Assembly: GCF_021283305.1 (NCBI RefSeq)
Contig: NZ_JAJSOK010000025.1
Span: 38,957 to 102,956 of the forward strand
Direction: 5' to 3'
Length of the DNA stretch: 64,000 nucleotides
Source: Pseudonocardia kujensis
GTDB taxonomy: Bacteria > Actinomycetota > Actinomycetes > Mycobacteriales > Pseudonocardiaceae
How positions within the stretch are numbered: the stretch's first letter is position 1; each line of letters opens with the position of its first letter. The notes under the pieces were generated by a model. That model was given only the letters and a program-made list of their open reading frames with translations. It did no database searches and was not told the DNA's origin. A program made the translations under genes and the position numbers. Shown here in pieces: positions 16,230 through 24,382 of the stretch.

Positions 16230-17055
16230 CTACTCGCGGATTCGGGTCTGATCGAGCGCCGTGTCAGGTCCGACGAGGAACGCCAGGTCGGCTCGCCGGC
16301 TCACCTCGAACTTGCGGAACAGGTTCTTGACATGCCCCTTCACGGTGCTCCAGCCAACCCGGAGGCGAAGACCGATCTCGCTGTTCGTCCAGCCCCGGGC
16401 CACGAGCGCCAGGACATCCCGTTCGCGCGGAATGAGCCGAATCGACATCGTCGGGACCTCGGGACGACGGTGCTCGGGTCGGCCGGGATGCGGAGGGCGG
16501 CGGGGCGGGGCGGGGCGTCCTCGAGCGCCCATCTCCTCCTTGTGGCGTTCTCGGTCCGGGAGAGCGGCCCCCGCCGCTCGCTGGGCCGCAGCCCTGCGTA
16601 CAGCGTTGATCTTGTCGGCGGGCGAGGAGTCCCGTGGGATGACGCTCAGACAGGAGGGGCGCAGCGCGCACCCACACCTGGTCATCGGCGGAACCGGTGA
16701 GCAGCAGCATGGTCGGCATGCCCGGCCCCTGCAGTTGGCGCACCCAACCGAGATCGTCGATGTCGTTGATCAGATCGGCGTCGACGACGACCACGTCGGC
16801 GGCCCTCGTGGCTGGGGCCGAGGCGGCCATGGCCGGGTCCGGGATTCGGAGACCACGCGTGCATGGGTCGGTCCGCCGATGAAGGTCGGTGCGCAGTGCC
16901 AAGGCCGTCTGTGGCGGGCATACCAGCGCCACCCGCAGTGGGTGTCCCGCCCGCGGCGCGCCACGAACAACGGTGGTCGCCTGTCCGCGGGCCCCCGGTC
17001 TGAGCCGGAGGAGTCCTCCGGCAGTCGGCGGGCCGGGACGCTCATCGGAAGGCAC
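16230..17055 (-). pseudogene. LuxR-family response regulator, frameshifted
   Basis: From the GTG at 17055 one frame encodes a receiver-like domain (LRVALVCPP near the start, ADVVVVDADL with a phospho-acceptor-like Asp, PTMLLLTGSADDQVWVRAA). At about 16660-16680 homology switches to another frame (ALRPSCLSVIPRDSSPADKINAVRR), which continues to a LuxR helix-turn-helix (RERDVLALVARGWTNSEIG, STVKGHVKNLFRKF) ending at 16230. One indel therefore splits what should be a protein of about 270 residues. The start overlaps the upstream acyl-CoA dehydrogenase stop by 14 bases, suggesting it once closed that operon. A sequencing error is the alternative explanation. Confidence 0.7.
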
Positions 17056-18205
17056 TGATCCCGGTCATGGCCTGGCCGAGCACCAGGGTGTGCATCTCGA
17101 CGGTTCCTTCGTAGGTGAGTACGGACTCCAGGTTGGCCATGTGTCTGATGACCGGGTACTCGAGGGAGATGCCGTTGGCGCCGAGGATGGTCCGGGCCGC
17201 GCGGCAGATCTCCAGGGACTCCCGGACGTTGTTGAGCTTCCCGAGGCTGACCTGGGTGTGTTCTAACACTCCGGAGTCCTTGCGACGGCCGAGGTGCAGA
17301 GCGAGGAGCAGCCCCTTGAGGTACTCAAGGTTCATGTCGACGAGCTTCTGCTGGGTGAGCTGGAACCCGGCGAGCGGTTTGCCGAACTGGTCGCGCTGCT
17401 GGGCGTAGTCGAGGGCAGTCTCGATCGACGAGCGGGCCGCGCCCAGGGCGCCCCAGACAATGCCGTACCTGGCCTCGTTGAGGCAGCTCAACGGACCGCG
17501 AAGGCCTCGGGCCTCGGGGAAGGCGAAGGCGTCCGGGATCCGGACGGCGTCGAGCACCAACTCGCTGGTCACGGAGGCGCGCAGTGAGAGCTTGTGGTGG
17601 ATCTCTGGGGCGGAGAAGCCGGGGCTGTCGGTGGGCACGGCGAAGCCGCGCACTCCCTCGTCGGTCTGCGCCCAGACGACCGCGACGTCGGCGATGCTGC
17701 CGTTCGTGATCCACATCTTCCGACCGTCGATCACCCAGTCCCCGCCGTCGCGGCGGGCCCGGGTGCGCATGGCGGCCGGGTCGGAGCCGATGTCGGGTTC
17801 GGTAAGGCCGAAGCAGCCGATGACCTCGCCTGCAGCCATCTGGGGCAGCCACTGCTGCTTGATCTCCTCGCTCGCCCAGCGGTGCAGCGCGAACATCGCC
17901 AGTGATCCCTGGACCGACACCAGCGATCGGATCCCGGAGTCGACGGCTTCGAGCTCGAGGCAGGCCAGACCGTAGGCGGTGGCGCTGGTTCCCGCGCAGC
18001 CGTAGCCCTCGAGGTGCATGCCCAGGACCCCGAGCGAGCCGAGCTCCTTGGCCAGGCCACGCGCGTCGGGGAGCTCCCCACGTTCGAACCAGCCCGCGAC
18101 GAACGGAGCGATCCGGTCGGAGGCCATCTGGCGCACGGTCGCGCGGATCTCCTTCTCTTCGGAGGAGAGGAGGTCGTCGATTCCGGCCAGGTCCAGCGGG
18201 TTCAT
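17042..18205 (-). CDS. Acyl-CoA dehydrogenase, glutaryl-CoA dehydrogenase-like
   Basis: A 387-residue flavoprotein. GCFGLTEPDIGSDPAAMRTRA and WITNGSIADVAVVWAQ are FAD-contacting motifs. The segment SATAYGLACLELEAVDSGIRS and the C-terminal YEGTVEMHTLVLGQAMTG follow the glutaryl-CoA dehydrogenase branch; the Glu in TYEGT is the catalytic base. Glutaryl-CoA dehydrogenases oxidise and decarboxylate glutaryl-CoA to crotonyl-CoA. The gene overlaps the preceding CoA-transferase stop by 4 bases (ATGA), and that pairing is typical of glutarate catabolism. Substrate assignment is inferred from subfamily features and context. Confidence 0.88.
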   Translation of the reverse strand: MNPLDLAGIDDLLSSEEKEIRATVRQMASDRIAPFVAGWFERGELPDARGLAKELGSLGVLGMHLEGYGCAGTSATAYGLACLELEAVDSGIRSLVSVQGSLAMFALHRWASEEIKQQWLPQMAAGEVIGCFGLTEPDIGSDPAAMRTRARRDGGDWVIDGRKMWITNGSIADVAVVWAQTDEGVRGFAVPTDSPGFSAPEIHHKLSLRASVTSELVLDAVRIPDAFAFPEARGLRGPLSCLNEARYGIVWGALGAARSSIETALDYAQQRDQFGKPLAGFQLTQQKLVDMNLEYLKGLLLALHLGRRKDSGVLEHTQVSLGKLNNVRESLEICRAARTILGANGISLEYPVIRHMANLESVLTYEGTVEMHTLVLGQAMTGISAFR

Positions 18206-19338
18206 GCGGTCCTCCTGCGGTCGAGGAAGCGGCGCACCGCTTCGGTGTGCTCGCCGAGCCGCGGCGGGCGGCGGTAGGTGGTGACGGGGGTGCGGGAGTA
18301 GCTGACGGGATGACGGATCTGCGGCGTCGCGTCCGGCCCGACGTCGACGAGCGGGGTCAGACCGAGGGAGTCCGCCAGGTCGAGCGCGGAGCCGATGTCG
18401 CCGACGGACCCGGCGGGGATCCGCGCGGCCGTGAGGCGGTTCACCCAGTGTTCAGTGGTGTCCTGGGTGAGCGCGGCTTCGAGCAGCGGCACAAGCTCGG
18501 CGCGGTGCGCGACGCGGGCTCCGTTCGTGCGGAACCGGGGGTCCTCAGCGAGTTCACCGTGGCCGAGGACCTCGGTGAGGTCCCGGAACTGGCGGTCGTT
18601 GCCACAGCAGACCGCGATCTGGCCGTCGGCGCACGCCAGCGTCTCGTACGGGGCGATGGAGGGGTGCGCGTTGCCGAGCAGCCCGGGTGAGTGGCCGGTC
18701 GCGAGGTAGGACGAGGCCTGGTTGGCCAGCGAGCCCAGCAGGCTGGACAGCAGGTTCACCTCGACGTGCTGCCCGAGCCCGGATCGATCGCGCTCGCGCA
18801 GCGCGGCGAGGATGCCGATGACGGCGTCCTTAGCGGTGAGCACGTCGACCAGCGCCACACCGACCTTCGTGGGGTTGGCGTCTCCGGTGATGCTCATCAG
18901 GCCGCCGACGGCTTGGACGAGGAAGTCGTAGCCGGGCAGCGCCGCCCCGCCCGCCGAACCGAACCCGCTCACCGAGCAGTAGACGACTCGCGGGTTGGCA
19001 GCGGCGACCGCGGCATATCCGAGCCCCTTCGCATCCAGCGCGCCGACCCGGAAGTTCTCCACCACGACGTCGGCCTCGGCGGCGAGCATGCGGGCGGTGT
19101 CCAGATCGTCCGGATCGTCGAGGTCGAGTGCGACGGACTGTTTGCTGCGGTTCGCGCACTCGAAGTAGGCGCTGGTGTGCGCGGTCCACGGTGGCCCCCA
19201 GTGGCGGGTGTCGTCGCCGACCGACGGGCGTTCCACCTTGATGACGGTCGCCCCCAGGTCAGCCAGTGTCGTCGTGGCGAGCGGGCCGGCGAGGACCCGG
19301 CTGAAGTCCGCGACCAGCACTCCGTCCAGGGGGTTCAC
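18202..19338 (-). CDS. CaiB/BaiF family CoA-transferase (candidate glutarate CoA-transferase)
   Basis: A 378-residue class III CoA-transferase: VLVADFSRVLAGPLATTTLADLG at the N-terminus, ADVVVENFRVGAL, and a catalytic-Asp region YDFLVQAVGGLMS with VALVDVLTAKDA. The GTG start at 19338 overlaps the aldehyde dehydrogenase stop (GTGA); a longer frame upstream is only the antisense-shifted reading of that gene. Next to a glutaryl-CoA dehydrogenase-like gene, its likely job is succinyl-CoA:glutarate (dicarboxylate) CoA transfer, as in the human SUGCT/GCDH pair. That assignment is inferred from context. Confidence 0.88.
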   Translation of the reverse strand: MNPLDGVLVADFSRVLAGPLATTTLADLGATVIKVERPSVGDDTRHWGPPWTAHTSAYFECANRSKQSVALDLDDPDDLDTARMLAAEADVVVENFRVGALDAKGLGYAAVAAANPRVVYCSVSGFGSAGGAALPGYDFLVQAVGGLMSITGDANPTKVGVALVDVLTAKDAVIGILAALRERDRSGLGQHVEVNLLSSLLGSLANQASSYLATGHSPGLLGNAHPSIAPYETLACADGQIAVCCGNDRQFRDLTEVLGHGELAEDPRFRTNGARVAHRAELVPLLEAALTQDTTEHWVNRLTAARIPAGSVGDIGSALDLADSLGLTPLVDVGPDATPQIRHPVSYSRTPVTTYRRPPRLGEHTEAVRRFLDRRRTA

Positions 19339-20789
19339 GACCCGACCTCCCGCCGGGCGATCGCCCACGGGTTCCCCGACTGCAGAGGCGGCGGGAGCAG
19401 TTCGTCGGGCACGGCTTGGTAGGCGACGGGCCGCACGAACCGCTCGAGGGCGGCCGCTCCCACCGAGGTCGCCCTCGGGTCGGTGGTGGCAGGCCAGGGC
19501 CCGCCATGCTGTTGGGCCCAGTCGACCGCCACACCGGTCGGCCAGTCCCCGACGACGACCCGGCCGACCCGGCGCCCGAGCCGGTCCAGGAACACGGCGG
19601 CATCCGGGTCCGCATCCGCGGCGAACAGACTCGCCGCGAGGGCGCCCTGCAGTCCGTCGATCACCTCGACGGCCTCGGCGACCGAGGAGTACTCGATGAC
19701 CACGGCTACGGCGCCGAAGCACTCCTCGACCACACGGCTGCCCTCGGTCACTGCCGAGAGAGGTGCGGACAGGACCGCCGCCGGAGCCGACCAGCCCGAG
19801 CTCGCCGACGGGATGTGGGCGATCAGCTCGGCGCCTGCGTCCCGTAGCGCCTCGATGCCGGTCTGCACGGCCTCCGCGATCCCTCGGGTGAGCATCACCG
19901 GCTGCACGGCGATCTGCCGCAACGCCTCCCCGAGCGCAGGGGCGGCACCGGCGCCGTGCGGGGCCAGGAACAGTCCGGGCTTGGTGCAGTACTGGCCGGA
20001 CCCGAGGGTGCAGGAGCCGGCGAACCCCTTCGCGATCGTCGTGACCTCGGGAGCGGCGGACGGGGTGACCACGACGGGGTTGACGGTCCCCATCTCGGCA
20101 TAGACGGGGACGCCCCTGCTCCGGCAGCGTTCCCACAGGCTCATCCCGGCCCGTTGAGATCCGGTGAACGCGACGGCGGCGATGGAGGGGTGGTCGACCA
20201 GAGCCAAGCCCTGCTCGAACCCGACCACAGCACCGAGTGTGCCGTGCGGAGCTCCAGCCTCTGTCAGGGCGTGCTGGGCCAGCTCGACCGTGCGGGCGCT
20301 GGTGAGTGGATGGGCGGGGTGGGCCTTGACCACCACGCTGCAGCCTGCCGCCAGGGCCGAGGCGGTGTCGTTGCCCAGGGCGCCGAATGCGAACGGGAAG
20401 TTGCTCGCGCCGAACACCGCGATCGGGCCCAACGGCATACCCGTCCGCGCCAGGTGGGGGCCGACCACAGCGTCGAGGAATCGGCCCTCACTCGCGGCGT
20501 CGGCGTAGAACCGCAGCTGGTCGGCCGTACGGGCGACCTCGCCGTCGAGCCGGGCCACCCCGAGGGCGCTCTCGCAATCGGCGAGCAACGTCAGCTCGTC
20601 GCGATGAGCCTCCAGCGCGGTGGCGACGGCATCGAGCCAGGTCCGACGTCGCTGCGGCGAGACGCGCGACACCTGCTCGAAGCCGACGCACGAGGCATCG
20701 ATGACGGCGAGGAGCTCCTCGGGCCGGCTATGGGGCACCGACCCTGCCGGTGCGCCGGTTCGTGCTTCGTAGCTGATGTCCGCGTCCAT
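19335..20789 (-). CDS. Aldehyde dehydrogenase, alpha-ketoglutaric-semialdehyde/2,5-dioxovalerate dehydrogenase-like
   Basis: A 484-residue member of the KGSADH branch of NAD(P)+-dependent aldehyde dehydrogenases. Visible are FGASNFPFAFGALGNDTASALAAG (cofactor fold), VAFTGSQRAG, the EMGTVNPVVV Glu, and the nucleophile Cys in GSGQYCTKPGL. The branch oxidises 5-carbon dicarboxylic semialdehydes, fitting a route ending in glutarate that the next two genes would activate and oxidise. The ATG at 20789 begins MDADISYEARTG; upstream in-frame codons are not coding-like. It is translationally coupled to the CoA-transferase. Confidence 0.88.
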   Translation of the reverse strand: MDADISYEARTGAPAGSVPHSRPEELLAVIDASCVGFEQVSRVSPQRRRTWLDAVATALEAHRDELTLLADCESALGVARLDGEVARTADQLRFYADAASEGRFLDAVVGPHLARTGMPLGPIAVFGASNFPFAFGALGNDTASALAAGCSVVVKAHPAHPLTSARTVELAQHALTEAGAPHGTLGAVVGFEQGLALVDHPSIAAVAFTGSQRAGMSLWERCRSRGVPVYAEMGTVNPVVVTPSAAPEVTTIAKGFAGSCTLGSGQYCTKPGLFLAPHGAGAAPALGEALRQIAVQPVMLTRGIAEAVQTGIEALRDAGAELIAHIPSASSGWSAPAAVLSAPLSAVTEGSRVVEECFGAVAVVIEYSSVAEAVEVIDGLQGALAASLFAADADPDAAVFLDRLGRRVGRVVVGDWPTGVAVDWAQQHGGPWPATTDPRATSVGAAALERFVRPVAYQAVPDELLPPPLQSGNPWAIARREVGS

Positions 20790-20886
20790 GATCTTCCTCG
20801 TGAGAAGCGGCCCGGCGCCGACCACGCCGAGCCGCAGGTCTGCCGGACCGCCCGGCCGAGCCGGCAGGCGGGTCAATCGGGGCCGA

Positions 20887-20914
20887 TGCTGGTCGGGCGG
20901 TGCTGGTCGGGCGG
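20887..20914 (+). repeat. Perfect 14-bp tandem duplication
   Basis: TGCTGGTCGGGCGG occurs twice in immediate succession in the 139-base gap between the aldehyde dehydrogenase and SDR genes. It may be simple slippage or a paired regulator half-site. Confidence 0.6.
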
Positions 20915-20928
20915 CCCCGTCGGGGATG

Positions 20929-21774
20929 TCAGTGGCGGACGAGGTATCCGGCGTCGACGAAGTGCTTGCTGCCGGTGGTGTAGCGCGACTCGTCCGACGC
21001 CAGGAAGAGCACGGCGTTCGCGACGTCCTCGGGCTCGATGAGATCCACCGGCAGCGAGTTGGTGGCGCGGAACGCCGCCATGGCCTCGTCCTGGCCGACC
21101 TCACCCACGCCCGGCTTGAACAGCTGCCAGGTCGCCTGGTTGTCCACCATCGCCGTCCGCACCGCCGTGGGGTGAACCGTGTTGACCCTGATGGACTCTG
21201 GGGCGAGCTCGTTGGCCAAGGCCTCGGCCAGGCCGATCACCCCGTGCTTGCTGGCGCTGTAGTGCGAGGTGCCACCGGAACCGCGGATGCCCAGGTTCGA
21301 GCTTGTGATGATCACGGAACCGCCACGGCCTCCGGCGAGGACGTGCGGGACCGCAGCCTTCACCGTCGCCCACACGCCCGTGAGGTTGACGTCGATGGTC
21401 GTCTGCCACTGTTCGCGGGACAGTTCCCACGTCCGGCCCTGTGGGGCGAAGATCCCGGCGTTGCAGACGACGATGTCGAGGCGACCCAGCTCGGCGACCC
21501 CGGCGTCGACCGCCGCGGTCAAGGCCGCGAGGTCGCGAACATCGGCGACGGCGCTCACGATGCGGCGGTCGTGCTTCTCCACCTGTCGGACGGTCTCCGC
21601 GAGGTCCTGCTCGGTCGCACCCCGGCAGATCGCCTCCATGCCGTCGATCGTCGCGCAGGCGTCGACGGCGATGATGTCAGCGCCCTCCTCGGCCAGGCGT
21701 ACGGCCTCCGCGCGGCCCTGCCCGCGTGCCGCACCAGTGATGAGAGCTACCTTGCCCTCGACTCGCTGACTCAT
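20929..21774 (-). CDS. Mycofactocin-type SDR family oxidoreductase
   Basis: A 281-residue short-chain dehydrogenase: EGKVALITGAARGQGRAEAVRLAEEGADIIAVD holds the nucleotide-binding Gly motif, CNAG is present, and the active site has ITSSN and the YSASK Tyr/Lys. The GQGR motif and the extra loop after the second strand (ATEQDLAETVRQVEKHDRRI, about residues 53-72) are hallmarks of SDRs that depend on mycofactocin rather than exchangeable NAD. No mycofactocin biosynthesis genes are in this window. RBS GGAGAAGGGAAA precedes the ATG. It is first in the operon and divergent from the LLM gene, so it probably oxidises an alcohol early in the route. Confidence 0.87.
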   Translation of the reverse strand: MSQRVEGKVALITGAARGQGRAEAVRLAEEGADIIAVDACATIDGMEAICRGATEQDLAETVRQVEKHDRRIVSAVADVRDLAALTAAVDAGVAELGRLDIVVCNAGIFAPQGRTWELSREQWQTTIDVNLTGVWATVKAAVPHVLAGGRGGSVIITSSNLGIRGSGGTSHYSASKHGVIGLAEALANELAPESIRVNTVHPTAVRTAMVDNQATWQLFKPGVGEVGQDEAMAAFRATNSLPVDLIEPEDVANAVLFLASDESRYTTGSKHFVDAGYLVRH

Positions 21775-21845
21775 GACGTTTCCCTTCTCCGCTCCGAGAG
21801 GACCCGGTCAGCCTGCGCGGGGAGGACGGATCGGCGGTGTTCGGA

Positions 21846-21870
21846 TTTCTGACGGCGCGAGCGTCAGAAA
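21846..21870. promoter_or_regulatory. Palindromic operator between divergent SDR and LLM genes
   Basis: TTTCTGACG-N7-CGTCAGAAA is a perfect 9+9 inverted repeat placed 72 bases from the SDR start and 92 bases from the LLM start. Its size and symmetry suit a dimeric Fis-type helix-turn-helix such as the one ending the AcoR-like regulator downstream, but that link is an inference. Confidence 0.6.
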
Positions 21871-21961
21871 CTTGAACGGTCGGCGCTGCGCGGCTGGCCC
21901 AAGCTGATCGCACGCCCCGCGCCGCCCCCGGAGAGCGCGGGCCTCGACGAGGAGGAGACAC

Positions 21962-23149
21962 ATGTCCCGGATGAAGTTCGGCACCTTCATGGCGCCCTTC
22001 CACTGCCCGGCCGGTCAGGACCCGGTCTCGGCCTACCAGCGTGACCTGGAGGTCCTGCAGCACATGGACCGCCTCGGCTTCGACGAGGCGTGGATCGGCG
22101 AGCACCACTCCTGCGGCAACGAGCTCATCCCGGACCCGTTCATGTTCATCACCTGGGCCGGCCCGCAGACCCGCAACATCAAGCTCGGCACCGGTGTCGT
22201 CTCGCTGCCCTACCACAATCCGCTGTGGACGGCCGATCGCGCGCTGTTCGCCGACAACCTGTTGCGCGGTCGGTTCATGCTCGGCCTCGGCCCGGGTGCC
22301 CTGCCCACCGACGCCACCATGATCGGGATCTCGATGGAGGAGCAGCGCGGCGCGTTCGAGGAGGACGTCGACGTGCTGATGGCGCTGCTGCGGGGCGAGA
22401 CGGTCACGGCGAAGACCCCGCGCTACACCTTGCAGGACGCTCGCACACAGTACGGCGCCTACAGCGACTTCGACATCGTGTGTGCGGCGATCGCCTCGCC
22501 GACCGGGCCTCGTGCCGCGTCGAAGAACGGCGTCGGGCTGCTCTCGGTCGGGGCGACCGCCAAGGGCGGGTTCGACTCGCTGGCGCTGCACTGGGACGTC
22601 ATGCAGGAGCGCGGCGCCGAGTTCGGCAACCCCCCACGGCGCGACCAGTGGCGCCTCGTCGGCCCGATGCACCTCGCCGAGACCAAGGAGCAAGCGATCG
22701 AGGACGTCCGCCACGGCCTCGACGACTGGGCCGACTACACCCAGCACGTCCTCGCCGCCCCGCATTTCCGTGCCGCCGGCGCGACGTTCGAGGAGCGGGT
22801 GGCCTGGGTGAACGAGACCGGGCTGGGCGTCATCGGGACCATCGACGACGCCATCGCGCAGATCGAGCGCCTCGCCACGCAGTCCGGTGGCTTCGGCTCC
22901 TACCTGCTGCTCCACCACGAATGGGCCCGGCCGGAGGCGACGCTGAAGAGCTACGAGCTGTTCGCCCGCCACGTCAAGCCACGCTTCCAGGGCACCACCG
23001 ACCGGCTCGAGAAGGCCGTGGCCTACGCGCGGTCCCGGTGGGAGGAGCTCGACCAGCGGCAGGCCGACGCCATCCAGGCCGCCACCGATCGTCACTCTGC
23101 CCAGAAGACCGCCGCCGCGCAGTCCGGCGTCGAGACGACGCGAGGCTGA
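21962..23149 (+). CDS. LLM-class flavin-dependent monooxygenase, LimB-like
   Basis: A 395-residue luciferase-like monooxygenase: MKFGTFMAPFHCP start, FDEAWIGEHHS, IKLGTGVVSLPYHNPLWTADR and RFMLGLGPGALPTD are typical of the bacterial luciferase alpha / limonene 1,2-monooxygenase (LimB) branch in length and layout. Such enzymes use FMNH2 (or F420H2) from a separate reductase to oxygenate or Baeyer-Villiger-oxidise small molecules, often alicyclic. GAGGAGGAGA lies just before the ATG. It is followed after 2 bases by an unrecognised membrane protein and faces the SDR/aldehyde dehydrogenase operon, suggesting attack on an alicyclic or linear substrate leading to glutarate. Confidence 0.87.
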   Translation: MSRMKFGTFMAPFHCPAGQDPVSAYQRDLEVLQHMDRLGFDEAWIGEHHSCGNELIPDPFMFITWAGPQTRNIKLGTGVVSLPYHNPLWTADRALFADNLLRGRFMLGLGPGALPTDATMIGISMEEQRGAFEEDVDVLMALLRGETVTAKTPRYTLQDARTQYGAYSDFDIVCAAIASPTGPRAASKNGVGLLSVGATAKGGFDSLALHWDVMQERGAEFGNPPRRDQWRLVGPMHLAETKEQAIEDVRHGLDDWADYTQHVLAAPHFRAAGATFEERVAWVNETGLGVIGTIDDAIAQIERLATQSGGFGSYLLLHHEWARPEATLKSYELFARHVKPRFQGTTDRLEKAVAYARSRWEELDQRQADAIQAATDRHSAQKTAAAQSGVETTRG

Positions 23150-23151
23150 CT

Positions 23152-24312
23152 GTGACGACGCTGCCCGAATCGGACCGGGTGGCACCGGCCACCCCGACCG
23201 CGCGCACACTGCCCTGGTGGGGCTTCGGCCTCGCGAACGTCGCCGTCGTGCTCGTCCTGGCCATCGCCTCCTGGTGGCTGCTGGTAGACCCCCGGTGGAG
23301 CGCGATCGGGGCCTACCCGCAGCCGTTCACAGCGGCATTGTTCTGGACGATCATCAGCGTGGTCTGGGTGGCCTTCACCTGCGCCTGGACCGGCCCGAGC
23401 CAGCTCGGGCAGCCTGTCCGTGGCCTCGTCGGCATCGCGCTCACCCTCGTCCTCGGGATCGGGATTACCGCGCTGCTGGCCTACGGCTGGGGCAGGGTCG
23501 ACCCGAGCTTCGCGGCGGCGCGTGAGGGCGGAGCCGGGTTCGCCACGGGCAACCTGATCGTGCTGTTCGCCTTCTTCTTCTACGTGATGGCCGTGCTGAA
23601 CTGGGGCCAGGCACCGTGGGCGGGCCGACTGAACCAGCCCTGGCTGGGACTTGCCGAGCTCGGCGCGCTGGTCCTGCCCACGCTGGTCGTCTACGGCGTC
23701 TTCGCCCTGCCGGGGCTGGCGGTGTGGGGTGACCAGACAGCGGCCTGGTTCTCGACGACCACTCTCATCGGATGGTTCTACTGTCTGATCGTCGCCGCCG
23801 TCATGACCGGCCTGCTGACTGAGAACCTGCCCTGGAAGCTCGTCGGGTCCCCCGGGCGCGTCGTGCTGGCGTCGCTGGTCGGCAACGTCGTGCTCGGGCT
23901 CGTCCTGTTCGTCGTACTCCGAGGGCTGGCCACCGTCTTGATGGGCTCGAGCAATGCCGCGCTCATCGGTGACGCGTTGTCCTCGCACGCAGCCGAACTG
24001 GGAGTGTGCTGGGTGTTCTGGATGATCGCCTGGGCCAACGTGTTCGGCAACCGGCCGACCAACCGCGGCACCACGATCAACGTACTGGTGCGCGTTGTCG
24101 GCACCCTGGTCCTCGCCATGGCCACGTACGTCGTCTACTACTTCGTCCTGGCCGGCCCGGTGCTCCACGAGCCACAGGTCGCTGGGGCGATGCATGGTGA
24201 CGCCCTCGGCTTCATGGACTGGATGATCCTCTGGCTTCTCTGGTACGTGCTGTTCCTGGGTTCCTGGGGTCTCCCCAAGGCGCGAGAGGCCGAGACCACG
24301 GCCGTTCAATAA
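23152..24312 (+). CDS. Polytopic membrane protein of unknown family, about 10 helices
   Basis: A 386-residue integral membrane protein starting at a GTG 2 bases after the LLM stop; a longer frame upstream is only a shadow of the LLM gene. About ten hydrophobic helices can be traced, starting near residues 21, 65, 95, 135, 163, 200, 235, 280, 307 and 345. Helices are Trp-rich, with a WMIAWANVFGNRPTNRGTTIN loop and a C-terminal WMILWLLWYVLFLGSWGLP. No transporter signature was recognised. Strict coupling to a monooxygenase suggests substrate uptake or a membrane partner. The protein is a real gene by codon use and context; its function is open. Confidence 0.8.
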   Translation: MTTLPESDRVAPATPTARTLPWWGFGLANVAVVLVLAIASWWLLVDPRWSAIGAYPQPFTAALFWTIISVVWVAFTCAWTGPSQLGQPVRGLVGIALTLVLGIGITALLAYGWGRVDPSFAAAREGGAGFATGNLIVLFAFFFYVMAVLNWGQAPWAGRLNQPWLGLAELGALVLPTLVVYGVFALPGLAVWGDQTAAWFSTTTLIGWFYCLIVAAVMTGLLTENLPWKLVGSPGRVVLASLVGNVVLGLVLFVVLRGLATVLMGSSNAALIGDALSSHAAELGVCWVFWMIAWANVFGNRPTNRGTTINVLVRVVGTLVLAMATYVVYYFVLAGPVLHEPQVAGAMHGDALGFMDWMILWLLWYVLFLGSWGLPKAREAETTAVQ

Positions 24313-24382
24313 TCGAACAACCCCCGCCGCCCGGGCCGACTACAGTCGAGCGATCGTCGACCAACGTCGGTCCGTTAGCGGT

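Noticed and set aside
18202..20136. A 644-codon frame apparently extending the CoA-transferase upstream
   Set aside because: The extra N-terminal part is a shifted reading of the aldehyde dehydrogenase; the true start is the GTG at 19338.
21677..23209. A 510-codon frame antisense to the LLM monooxygenase gene
   Set aside because: It overlaps a recognised gene with clear ribosome-binding site and motifs; the antisense translation is low-complexity and matches nothing.
22090..24312. A 740-codon frame apparently fusing a soluble domain to the 10-helix membrane protein
   Set aside because: The upstream part is a +1 reading of the LLM gene; the membrane protein begins at the GTG at 23152.
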